From Candidatus Omnitrophota bacterium (GTDB lineage: Bacteria; Omnitrophota; Gorgyraeia; B26-G9): a stretch of DNA of 7,509 bases. Of the stretch, positions 1 to 5,729 are shown in pieces. Both the position numbers and the translations under genes were made by a program. The DNA lies in NCBI GenBank assembly GCA_023136735.1, contig JAGLQQ010000068.1, forward strand, positions 1 to 7,509. Direction: 5' to 3'. Position 1 is the stretch's first letter, and each line of letters starts with the position of its first letter. The notes beneath the pieces are model-generated. The model had not been told where the DNA came from. It worked only from the letters and a program-made list of their open reading frames with translations, and did not search any database.

Positions 1-64
1 TAAAAAACCAAGTTTGTTAAAAATTTTAGGTAGTCAGGATACTTCGAATGAATCAGTACATTTC

Positions 65-70
65 GGGAGG
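65..70 (+). promoter_or_regulatory. Shine-Dalgarno site that decides the start of gene 1
   Basis: GGGAGG at 65-70 is followed by a 5-nt spacer and ATG at 76. An upstream in-frame GTG at 70 overlaps this site, so it cannot be the start it serves. The ATG at 76 is therefore preferred. Confidence 0.75.
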
Positions 71-75
71 TGTTA

Positions 76-501
76 ATGATAAAAAATTTATTTTCTATTT
101 TATGCCAGGATTTTATTGAGGAAAAAGATACAAGGCTTATTACATATATTAAACAAATTGAATCGGTGGCCTCTGCAAAATTACCAGTAAGGATACCCTT
201 TGTTAGTTTGTGTACTCTTTGGCAAGTAGCCTTAGCAGGCAAAAAAGAAGAAATTTTTAAAGTTAGATTATCATTAAAATCTCCAAAAGGGAAAAAAGAA
301 ATATTGATAACAACTAATTCTAAAAGCATAAAAAAAAGCTCTAGAGAAAGAATTAATTTTAAGCTTGATGGAATGCCGATTGTTTCTGTTGGTGTTTATA
401 CTTTTATCCTTGAGTATCAGAATGGTAAGGAGTGGGAGATTGCTAATGAGGTAGACTTAATTATAGCAAATGCAGATAAAAATGTTGGTAAAGACAAGTG
501 A
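76..501 (+). CDS. Uncharacterised small protein, DUF6941-like
   Basis: This encodes 141 residues of unknown function. The start is ATG 76, set by the GGGAGG site just upstream. There is no signal peptide or membrane segment, so the protein is probably cytoplasmic. The layout resembles the small DUF6941-type family as I remember it: a short N-terminal strand ending in LCQD, a central LPVRIPF segment, then alternating strands (FKVRLSLKSPKGKKE), and a C-terminal part with a G-Y-F pattern (VGVYTFILEYQNGKEWE). This suggests a compact, mostly beta fold. The middle is rich in Lys and Ser (TTNSKSIKKSSRERIN). The gene is AT-rich, lies alone, and is bracketed by a 12-bp inverted repeat. No catalytic motif is visible. 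That it is a real gene is well supported by length and ribosome binding site; the family assignment is from pattern memory only. Confidence 0.75.
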   Translation: MIKNLFSILCQDFIEEKDTRLITYIKQIESVASAKLPVRIPFVSLCTLWQVALAGKKEEIFKVRLSLKSPKGKKEILITTNSKSIKKSSRERINFKLDGMPIVSVGVYTFILEYQNGKEWEIANEVDLIIANADKNVGKDK

Positions 502-554
502 TTGGTATTTTAGTGTCCAAATAGTGACTACCTAAAGCGAAACTATTGTAAAAT

Positions 555-584
555 CTTGTATAAACTTGTATAAAATTGTATAAA
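555..584. repeat. Three 10-bp direct repeats just upstream of a promoter
   Basis: CTTGTATAAA (555-564), CTTGTATAAA (565-574) and ATTGTATAAA (575-584) lie head to tail. The 10-bp period is about one DNA turn, so a protein contacting each copy would sit on one face of the helix. The array ends 10 bp before a consensus -35 box (595-600). This fits an activator or repressor site, or an AT-rich upstream element. The bound protein is unknown. Confidence 0.7.
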
Positions 585-594
585 CACTAACTTC

Positions 595-621
595 TTGACA
601 ATCAAAGAGTTAAGCTATAAT
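595..621 (+). promoter_or_regulatory. Consensus-type vegetative promoter
   Basis: TTGACA at 595-600 and TATAAT at 616-621 both match the vegetative sigma-factor consensus exactly. The spacer is 15 nt, shorter than the optimal 17. Transcription would begin near 628. No credible protein gene follows, so the promoter points to an untranslated RNA or a lost gene. Confidence 0.6.
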
Positions 622-627
622 CTGTTA

Positions 628-957
628 TGTAATAAGGAGTTGTGAAAACATATCAAAACGAATTTCAGCCTCTCCGCCTTTTTGTAATTTTCCGCTATGC
701 AGGTTTTGTTTTGTGTGTCTTTTTTTATCCCCCTTTGAAATTAGCGATGGTATCCACCATAGGGCATCGGCGGACAAGTTTTTCTTTGGTTTACGAACGC
801 AGATGCAGCCAGGATGGCGGAACGCCATTGAGGCAGGACTGCCGAATTGGCAGTGTAATCGCAGAGAGTAAACCATTAGAAAATCATCGCGGTTTCTTGG
901 GGGCGCTTCTTCCGGGGCAGCCTGTCCGCCTTAGGCGGAGCATCGCCCAACGTTTTT
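628..957 (+). ncRNA. Possible structured untranslated RNA, family unknown
   Basis: The stretch directly after the 595-621 promoter is dense in perfect stems. ATGGT/ACCAT pairs at 747-751 and 756-760. GGTTTAC (788-794) pairs with GTAAACC (868-874) and encloses two 6-bp hairpins, ATGGCG/CGCCAT (814-819, 823-828) and ACTGCC/GGCAGT (838-843, 849-854). TCCGCC/GGCGGA pairs at 925-930 and 934-939. The last stem, GGGCG/CGCCC (901-905, 944-948), is followed at 953-957 by five T's, as in a weak intrinsic terminator. I looked for hallmarks of RNase P RNA, tmRNA and the SRP RNA core and saw none. A non-autonomous repeat element with internal palindromes is an equally good reading, so the RNA call is tentative. 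Confidence 0.35.
788..874. repeat. Three-way-junction-like palindrome cluster
   Basis: An outer 7-bp stem (788-794 with 868-874) encloses two adjacent hairpins, 814-828 with a 3-nt GAA loop and 838-854 with a 5-nt loop. All three stems are perfect Watson-Crick matches, which is unlikely by chance in 87 bp. The same fold can form on either strand. Confidence 0.6.
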
Positions 958-1026
958 AATCGTTAATTAAAGTTTTGCTATTCCATCAAAGGGATTGTGC
1001 TCCCGCCATAGCGGGACAGGCGCCCC
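900..1026. repeat. GC-rich nested inverted-repeat module
   Basis: GGGGCGC (900-906) matches GCGCCCC (1020-1026), and GCCTGTCC (920-927) matches GGACAGGC (1014-1021), so the two ends of this 127-bp block are complementary. Each end also carries its own hairpin: TCCGCC-TTA-GGCGGA (925-939) and TCCCGC-CATA-GCGGGA (1001-1016). The block is much richer in GC than the surrounding DNA. Related words recur in the other gaps (TAGGCGGA at 4777 and 4792; GCGGG(A)CAG at 5655 and 5886), which marks a dispersed palindromic family. Confidence 0.65.
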
Positions 1027-1030
1027 TATT

Positions 1031-1207
1031 TAGTCACTAGTTACAGGGTGCAAGGTCACAAGTATTTAACGTGTGACTTGGTGTCGTGTGACTTGGTGTC
1101 GTGTGTCCTGGTGTCGTGTGTCCTGGTGTCTTAGAACTCCCAACCCCCAACCTCTAATTCCTATTTTTAATTAATAGTCACAGGTTACAAGGTCAAGTAT
1201 TTGACGG
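1031..1207. repeat. Imperfect direct repeats flanking the tandem array
   Basis: The copy at 1031-1071 and the copy at about 1175-1207 share TAGTCAC, GTTACA, AAGGTCA and AAGTATTT in the same order, with small substitutions and deletions. They bracket the 15-bp tandem array. The pattern suggests an old duplication, or insertion of the array between duplicated ends. Confidence 0.55.
1070..1129. repeat. 15-bp tandem repeat, four units
   Basis: Units 1 and 2 (1070-1084, 1085-1099) are identical: CGTGTGACTTGGTGT. Units 3 and 4 (1100-1114, 1115-1129) are identical: CGTGTGTCCTGGTGT. The two types differ at two positions. The pairwise arrangement implies that units were copied after they had diverged. 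No unit has internal dyad symmetry, so this is not a CRISPR-like array. Confidence 0.9.
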
Positions 1208-1262
1208 GTTGTTTTGTCCTTGGCTTTTTTATTCGCTTATACTCAATACTGTTTTAGTTTTT

Positions 1263-1307
1263 TCGTCTCTCGTCCTAACGAGCAAAGCGAGTGTTCGTCC
1301 CTCGTCC
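1263..1307. repeat. Short TCGTC-rich direct repeat
   Basis: TCGTCTCTCGTCC (1263-1275) and TCGTCCCTCGTCC (1295-1307) differ at one position. Between them lies a small hairpin, CTCGT-CCTA-ACGAG (1269-1282). This is low-complexity intergenic sequence with no clear role. Confidence 0.5.
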
Positions 1308-1338
1308 GTCGGCTTTGTCGACCATGGTCTGTAGACAG

Positions 1339-1365
1339 TGGACTATAGTTGTGCTACCATATAAT
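1339..1365 (+). promoter_or_regulatory. Probable uvrA promoter
   Basis: TATAAT at 1360-1365 is a perfect -10 box, 45 bp before the uvrA start. The best-spaced -35 candidate is TGGACT (1339-1344), a 4/6 match with a 15-nt spacer. TAGACA (1332-1337) is closer to consensus but lies 22 nt away. No LexA-type SOS box of the E. coli form was seen, so DNA-damage control cannot be inferred. Confidence 0.45.
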
Positions 1366-1410
1366 ACACTTCAAAAATCCTGATTAACCTTAAAAATTAA
1401 TGAGAATAAT

Positions 1411-4230
1411 ATGAATCAAAAATTTATTACTATAAAGGGTGCAAAAGAGCATAATCTTAAATCACTTGATTTGAAATTACCCCGTAATAGCCTGGTTGTA
1501 ATTACCGGACTATCAGGTTCGGGAAAGTCTTCGCTTGCCTTTGATACTATCTATGCCGAAGGGCAGCGCAGATATGTGGAAAGCCTTTCTGCATACGCGC
1601 GTCAGTTTTTAGAACAGCTGCATAAACCGGATGTGGAGTATATTGAAGGGCTGTCGCCCGCGATTGCTATTGAGCAGAGAGTTGCTGGTGGAAATCCCCG
1701 TTCAACCGTAGCAACACAGACGGAGATTTATGATTATATGCGGCTTTTATATGCGCGCATAGGTATTGCTTATTGCTATAAATGCGCTAGAAAAATTACC
1801 CAGCAGTCTTCGCAGCAAATAGTTGATCAGATCCTGCAATTACCCAAAGAATCAAGATTGTATGTTCTTGCTCCTTTGATTAGAGGGCGCAAAGGCGAAT
1901 ACCGCAAAATTTTTGAAGAAGTCGCCAAGTCTGGTTTTGTGCGTGTTAGAGTTGATGGAAACATCTATGATATCAATGAACCGATAAATCTGGATAAAAA
2001 GAAAAAACACTCAATTGAGGTGGTAGTGGACAGGCTGATACTAAGGCTGGATATTAAAAAGCGCTTGAGTGATTCTGTAGAAACGGCTTTAAAAGTAGGC
2101 AAAGGAACTTTATTGATTGGGGTTGAAGAGGTTGAGGAAAAAAAATCAAAGATGAAAGAAATGCTTTTTAGTGAGATATATGCCTGCACTCATTGTGGGA
2201 TAAACTATGAAGAATTCCAGCCCAGGATGTTTTCCTTTAATAGCCCTTACGGAGCATGCAAAGCCTGCGGAGGACTTGGAACAAAAGTAGAGATAGATGA
2301 GGACCTTGTTGTCCCGGACAGGAACAGAACTCTGCGTGATGGCGCGCTTGAGCCATGGCGCAGAGGAGGTAAAGGATATATCATGTATTACCGCAGTCTG
2401 CTGTATGATTGTGCCGCTCAAGAGGGTTTTAGCGCGGATGTTCCTTTTAAGAAGCTGTCGAAAAGTGTTCAGAAATTATTACTTTACGGGGATGAAGATA
2501 TTCAAGTATGGGGCAAGCCATATGAGGGGATAATTCCTAATCTTGAAAGATTATTTAGAACTACAGACAGTGAGTATAGAAAAGAAGAGATAAATAAATA
2601 TATGAGTAATCTGCCTTGTCCTGCATGCCTGGGAGCAAGATTGCGTCCGGAAAGCCTGGCTGTAAAAGTCGGAGGGATATCTATCTATGATGCGGCAAAG
2701 CTTTCTATAGGCAAGGCGGTAAAATTTTTTAGCAGTTTAAAACTAACTGATAAAGAAAAGCTGATCTCTCATCAGGTTTTAAAAGAGATAAAACAGCGGC
2801 TTGAATTTATGGAAAATGTGGGTCTTGGGTATTTAACGCTTGATAGACAAAGCAGTACTCTCTCAGGCGGTGAGGCGCAGAGAATAAGGCTGGCTACACA
2901 GATAGGTTCGCGTTTGACAGGGGTTATTTACATCCTGGATGAACCAAGTATAGGCTTGCATCAGCGGGATAATGATAAGCTGCTTGATACATTGAAAGTA
3001 TTGCGTGATTTGGGTAATACACTAATAGTTGTTGAGCATGATGAAGCTACAATTAAGGCAGCGGATTATATCGTGGATCTGGGCCCCGGGGCAGGCAGAG
3101 AAGGGGGCGAGATTGTCTGTGAGGGAAACTTGACTCAGATATTGAAGTGTAAAAAATCACTGACTGCGCGATATATAAACGGAAATTTGAAAATGTTATC
3201 GCATTTTAAAAAGCGGAAGCATGATAATAAAAAATTCCTTGAGGTGCTGGGCGCAAAAGAACATAATTTAAAAAACGTACATGCTAAAATTCCTTTAGGG
3301 CTTTTTGTCTGTGTTACCGGGGTATCAGGATCAGGCAAGTCAACGCTTATTGATGAGATTCTTTATAGGGCTTTGGCCAAAAAGCTTTATAAGTCTAAAG
3401 CAAAGCCGGGTGAGCATAGTAAAATTAAGGGAATAGAACATATAGATAAGGTGATTGAGATTGACCAGTCTCCGATAGGCAGGACTCCGCGGTCTAATCC
3501 GGCGACATATACAGGAATATTTTCTCCCGTTAGAGAGTTCTTCGCGCAGCTGCCTGAATCAAAGATCCGCGGTTATAAGCCAGGTAGGTTCAGCTTTAAT
3601 GTTAAAGGAGGACGCTGTGAATCCTGTCAGGGCGATGGAATTAAAAAAATTGAAATGCATTTTTTGCCGGACATCTATATTCCTTGTGAGGTGTGCAAGG
3701 GTAACCGCTATAATGAACAGACTTTGCAGGTTAAATACAAGGGGAAATCAATCTCGCAGGTTCTGGAGATGACTGTAACAGGCGCGCTTGAATTATTTAA
3801 GAATATTCCCAAAGTCATGTCAAAACTAAAGGTTTTAAACGATGTGGGACTGGGATATATTCAGCTTGGACAAGCAGCTACAACTTTATCAGGCGGAGAA
3901 GCTCAGAGAATTAAGCTCTCGACCGAACTTTCAAAGAGGGCTACCGGTAAGACGCTTTATATTCTTGATGAGCCGACCACAGGATTGCATTTTGCTGATA
4001 TTGATAAACTGCTCAAGGTATTGCATACCTTAGTAGATTACGGAAATACTGTATTGGTGATCGAGCATAATCTTGATGTTATAAAAACCTCAGATCATAT
4101 TATCGACCTTGGGCCTGAGGGCGGTGAACATGGAGGGGAAATAATCGCCAGCGGTACCCCTGAGGTTATTATGAAGAACAAAAAATCTTTCACTGGGATT
4201 TATTTGAAGCAGCATGTAAAAAAACACTAA
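1411..4230 (+). CDS. uvrA: Excinuclease ABC subunit A (UvrA)
   Basis: This is the damage-recognition ATPase of nucleotide excision repair. UvrA dimers find distorted DNA, load UvrB and leave before UvrC cuts; the protein acts in the cytoplasm. At 939 residues it is full length (E. coli UvrA is 940). Both ATPase halves are complete. The first has Walker A GLSGSGKSS at 33-41, signature LSGGEAQR around S485 and Walker B ILDEP at 508-512. The second has Walker A GVSGSGKST from 637, signature LSGGEAQR around S827 and Walker B ILDEP at 851-855. Zinc ligands appear as C259-C262/C283-C286 and C736-C739/C759-C762; the latter module is the DNA-contacting one. A further CxxC near 122 (YCYKC) also fits the family. 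The start is ATG 1411, with only a weak ribosome binding site. No uvrB or uvrC is nearby. No missing key residue was seen. Confidence 0.98.
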   Translation: MNQKFITIKGAKEHNLKSLDLKLPRNSLVVITGLSGSGKSSLAFDTIYAEGQRRYVESLSAYARQFLEQLHKPDVEYIEGLSPAIAIEQRVAGGNPRSTVATQTEIYDYMRLLYARIGIAYCYKCARKITQQSSQQIVDQILQLPKESRLYVLAPLIRGRKGEYRKIFEEVAKSGFVRVRVDGNIYDINEPINLDKKKKHSIEVVVDRLILRLDIKKRLSDSVETALKVGKGTLLIGVEEVEEKKSKMKEMLFSEIYACTHCGINYEEFQPRMFSFNSPYGACKACGGLGTKVEIDEDLVVPDRNRTLRDGALEPWRRGGKGYIMYYRSLLYDCAAQEGFSADVPFKKLSKSVQKLLLYGDEDIQVWGKPYEGIIPNLERLFRTTDSEYRKEEINKYMSNLPCPACLGARLRPESLAVKVGGISIYDAAKLSIGKAVKFFSSLKLTDKEKLISHQVLKEIKQRLEFMENVGLGYLTLDRQSSTLSGGEAQRIRLATQIGSRLTGVIYILDEPSIGLHQRDNDKLLDTLKVLRDLGNTLIVVEHDEATIKAADYIVDLGPGAGREGGEIVCEGNLTQILKCKKSLTARYINGNLKMLSHFKKRKHDNKKFLEVLGAKEHNLKNVHAKIPLGLFVCVTGVSGSGKSTLIDEILYRALAKKLYKSKAKPGEHSKIKGIEHIDKVIEIDQSPIGRTPRSNPATYTGIFSPVREFFAQLPESKIRGYKPGRFSFNVKGGRCESCQGDGIKKIEMHFLPDIYIPCEVCKGNRYNEQTLQVKYKGKSISQVLEMTVTGALELFKNIPKVMSKLKVLNDVGLGYIQLGQAATTLSGGEAQRIKLSTELSKRATGKTLYILDEPTTGLHFADIDKLLKVLHTLVDYGNTVLVIEHNLDVIKTSDHIIDLGPEGGEHGGEIIASGTPEVIMKNKKSFTGIYLKQHVKKH

Positions 4231-4288
4231 TTGATGATAAAGCGGATTGCGTTAAGCGATTAGCGGATAGTGTGCTTGTGTGTGGTAT

Positions 4289-4440
4289 CCTGAAATAGGT
4301 TGACAGAAAAGAGAGTAAATCGTTCGGCTATGAAAACTGTTTTTACTCATTCTTGTCCCGTATCCTGCGTGACTCCGAGGGAAATGGTAATTTTACGCGT
4401 CCCCACGCTATACTACGGCGGAGCAGGCAACTATTTCAGG
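4289..4440. repeat. MITE-like inverted-repeat element
   Basis: CCTGAAATAGGTTG (4289-4302) and CAACTATTTCAGG (4428-4440) are inverted repeats that differ by one extra G. Inside are GAGTAAA/TTTACTC (4313-4319, 4342-4348) and a CCTG...CTCCG / CGGAGCAGG pairing that closes at 4427. The whole 152-bp unit could fold into a multi-branched structure. A sequence very like its right end (CAACTATT-CAGG followed by an A/C-rich tail) recurs at 5896-5918, just before exbD, so the end is repeated in the window. It encodes no protein. I saw no clear target-site duplication. It may be a non-autonomous mobile element or an intergenic mosaic repeat. Confidence 0.6.
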
Positions 4441-4515
4441 GCAAGACAAAAATCTAGGCGCTAAAACTGTGACATATAGATTATCGGCCATTGGCTATTA
4501 ACTATCGACCAGAAT

Positions 4516-4603
4516 GTCTTAAAAACGTCTTAAAAATCTTGACTTTTTAAGCGTTTATTGATAAGTTATTATATAGAGCGCTTTTACAGAAAAGTCTTAA
4601 AAA
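4516..4603. repeat. Three GTCTTAAAAA repeats
   Basis: Copies lie at 4516-4525, 4527-4536 and 4594-4603. The first two are 11 bp apart, about one helical turn, and end just before a TTGACT box (4539-4544). This mirrors the arrangement at 555-600. They may be binding sites for a regulator, but no candidate protein can be named. Confidence 0.5.
4539..4572 (+). promoter_or_regulatory. Weak candidate promoter upstream of exbB
   Basis: TTGACT (4539-4544) is a 5/6 match to the -35 consensus. At 17-nt spacing lies only TAAGTT (4562-4567), helped by a TG at 4559-4560. The better -10 sequence, TATTAT (4567-4572), is 22 nt away. Transcription from here would give exbB a leader of roughly 300 nt. Confidence 0.3.
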
Positions 4604-4716
4604 AACAGTTAATGAAAAAGCCTTCAAAAATCTTACCAATTTTCGCATTTAAGGTTTATTGCGTGTAGATCTTGTTTGGTATTGTCGCAAATAATTTTAA
4701 TTATTGCTGCAGAATT

Positions 4717-4736
4717 CTGTGGGCGTGTGCCCATAG
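4717..4736. repeat. Strong hairpin CTGTGGGC-GTGT-GCCCATAG
   Basis: An 8-bp stem (one G-T wobble in RNA) carries a 4-nt GTGT loop. It has no T-run behind it, so it is not a normal terminator. Its right arm shares the word CCCATAGA (4730-4737) with the leader hairpin at 4841-4848. Confidence 0.6.
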
Positions 4737-4800
4737 ATGAATGTCAATGATTATCTGCCAGTTTCCACCAAAAAGATAGGCGGACAAGTGTTAGGCGGAT

Positions 4801-4885
4801 GTTACTCCGAAGCGAAACGTGAAGATGCTATTGGGGTAAACCCATAGAGCTTCACTGAAATATTGGTTTTTAGTGTAACCGGAGG
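4801..4885 (+). promoter_or_regulatory. Structured exbB leader that may mask the ribosome binding site
   Basis: One hairpin spans 4820-4854 (TGAAG/CTTCA, CTAT/ATAG, GGG/CCC). A second spans 4853-4875 (CACTGAAA/TTTTAGTG, one wobble); the two share 4853-4854. CTCCG at 4805-4809 is complementary to CGGAG at 4880-4884, part of the exbB Shine-Dalgarno site, and GTTAC (4801-4805) is complementary to GTAAC (4875-4879). Competing pairings like these could close or open translation. No known riboswitch class is recognised, and chance pairing is possible. Confidence 0.35.
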
Positions 4886-4889
4886 AATC

Positions 4890-5576
4890 ATGCAGAATGC
4901 ATTATTTAAAATAGTTGGATTGGCTTCATCTTGCCTTATTGCGCTAGGTTTATTCCTTAGAGTAGATATTATCAATAAGGGTGGTCCGGTCATGATCCCT
5001 ATTATTCTTTGTTCGATATTTGCCTTGGCTATATTCCTTGAGCGGGTAATGAATATTTATAAATCAAAGCCGGATTCAAAGCGGTTTATGGATAATATAA
5101 CAGCTGCTTTAAAACGTAATCGCATCAGTGAAGCCATGCAAATCTGTGAGCAGACCCAGGGGCCTGTAGCGCATATTATAAAAGCAGGTGTTGCAAAGCA
5201 TGACCGGTCTCGGCACGAAATTCGCGAAGCAATAGAGGATGCCGGTTTGCATGAAGTTCCAAAACTAGAAAAAAACTTAAGTGCTCTGGCAACAATAGCT
5301 CATGTAAGTCCATTGCTTGGACTTCTGGGCACAGTAACCGGAATGGTAAGTACCTTCCAGATAATACAGCAGAAATCTCAGGCAATGTATCCGGTAGATG
5401 CCTCTGTGCTGGCACAAGGTATTTGGGAAGCCCTGATTACAACTGTTGCCGGGCTGATCGTGGCAATTCCCAGTTTTGTTGCTTATAATTTTCTGGTTAC
5501 TAAAGTAAATAACCTGGTGGTGGAAATGGAAATTCTTGCTACTGACCTTGTTAATATCCTGACCCAGAGAAAATAG
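4890..5576 (+). CDS. MotA/TolQ/ExbB-family proton channel subunit
   Basis: This 228-residue inner-membrane protein forms, with ExbD/TolR, a channel that uses the proton motive force to energise an outer-membrane process such as TonB-dependent uptake or Tol-Pal-type envelope maintenance. The start is ATG 4890 behind GGAGG (4881-4885, spacer 4 nt); an upstream in-frame TTG has no such site. Hydrophobic segments lie at about 8-23, 34-53, 132-158 and 181-203. The conserved core is present: LSALATIAHVSPLLGLLGTVTGM followed by a polar amphipathic stretch, then ALITTVAGLIVAIPSFVAY. The cytoplasmic part between the second and third segments is charged, as expected. The first hydrophobic stretch is extra compared with three-helix members and may be a signal-like or additional helix. 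Whether it is ExbB or TolQ cannot be settled: no tonB, tolA, tolB or pal is in the window. The partner gene follows, but only after an unusual 344-bp gap. Confidence 0.93.
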   Translation: MQNALFKIVGLASSCLIALGLFLRVDIINKGGPVMIPIILCSIFALAIFLERVMNIYKSKPDSKRFMDNITAALKRNRISEAMQICEQTQGPVAHIIKAGVAKHDRSRHEIREAIEDAGLHEVPKLEKNLSALATIAHVSPLLGLLGTVTGMVSTFQIIQQKSQAMYPVDASVLAQGIWEALITTVAGLIVAIPSFVAYNFLVTKVNNLVVEMEILATDLVNILTQRK

Positions 5577-5637
5577 TAAGATGAACCAGGATAGAAGTCA
5601 AAAGGAAGAAGTAAAAAGGGTAAAGGGTTGCGATGCC

Positions 5638-5658
5638 CCCGCCACACTGCAAGGCGGG
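5638..5658. repeat. GC-rich palindrome CCCGCC/GGCGGG
   Basis: A 6-bp perfect stem (5638-5643 with 5653-5658) carries a 9-nt loop. It continues into CAGGCG, as in the palindrome at 1001-1022 (GCGGGACAGGCG), so it belongs to the same dispersed family. Confidence 0.6.
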
Positions 5659-5729
5659 CAGGCGTATTGGTTTAAAAGACAGCGGTAACGGCTAGAAGCG
5701 TATAAGTTTTTTAAAATAGTTTTTTAAGC

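Larger units (their letters stand above)
25..536. repeat. 12-bp perfect inverted repeat flanking the first gene
   Basis: The left arm TTTAGGTAGTCA lies at 25-36, and its exact reverse complement TGACTACCTAAA lies at 525-536. The arms are about 490 bp apart and bracket the complete gene at 76-501 together with its ribosome binding site. The match does not extend beyond 12 bp on either side. Such ends could be remnants of a small mobile cassette or two opposite copies of a dispersed intergenic repeat. A pair of 12-mers could also match by chance somewhere in a window this size, so the mobile interpretation is weak. No transposase is encoded between the arms. Confidence 0.45.
502..1410. other. 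909-bp gap with no convincing protein gene
   Basis: In order, this gap holds the right arm of the 12-bp inverted repeat, three phased TTGTATAAA repeats, a consensus promoter (595-621), a hairpin-rich stretch (about 628-957), GC-rich palindromes (897-1026), a 15-bp tandem repeat (1070-1129) between two copies of a roughly 35-bp imperfect direct repeat, short TCGTC-rich repeats (1263-1307), and the probable uvrA promoter (1360-1365). Two overlapping reading frames of 105 and 83 codons exist on opposite strands at 625-959. They read straight through the hairpins and have no usable ribosome binding site, so I do not call them genes. Confidence 0.8.
4231..4889. other. 659-bp gap between uvrA and exbB
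   Basis: No protein gene is supported here. The gap holds an inverted-repeat element (4289-4440), three GTCTTAAAAA repeats (4516-4603) around a weak promoter candidate, an AT-rich hairpin (4687-4707), a strong hairpin (4717-4736), two TAGGCGGA words (4777, 4792), and a structured stretch leading into the exbB ribosome binding site (4801-4885). No convincing intrinsic terminator follows uvrA; the element at 4289-4440 may serve as one. Confidence 0.75.

Noticed and set aside
788..874. tRNA or SRP RNA in the three-stem cluster
   Set aside because: No anticodon arm of correct size, no T-loop GTTCRA pattern, no CCA end, and no SRP core tetraloop motif could be placed.
788..874. Integron attC-like recombination site
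   Set aside because: The outer stem GGTTTAC/GTAAACC does not match the attC core-site patterns RYYYAAC and GTTRRRY, and no integrase is present.
625..876. 83-codon - strand reading frame overlapping the same region
   Set aside because: It has no ribosome binding site or domain and is the antisense of the palindrome cluster; probably a shadow of repeat DNA.
642..959. 105-codon + strand reading frame
   Set aside because: It starts at GTG with the AAGGAG site only 2 nt away, reads through several perfect palindromes, has no recognisable domain, and its sequence looks like translated repeat DNA.
1070..1129. CRISPR-like array
   Set aside because: The 15-bp units are directly adjacent with no spacers and no cas gene is present.
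1965..3338. Reading frames antisense to or overlapping uvrA
   Set aside because: They lie wholly inside a well-conserved gene and show no domain of their own.
4863..4889. Upstream TTG start for ExbB
   Set aside because: The extension covers the Shine-Dalgarno site itself, and ATG 4890 behind GGAGG is the better start.
5581..5688. 35-codon frame directly after exbB
   Set aside because: It has no usable ribosome binding site, contains a GC-rich palindrome of the dispersed family and matches nothing known; it is also not the N-terminus of ExbD.
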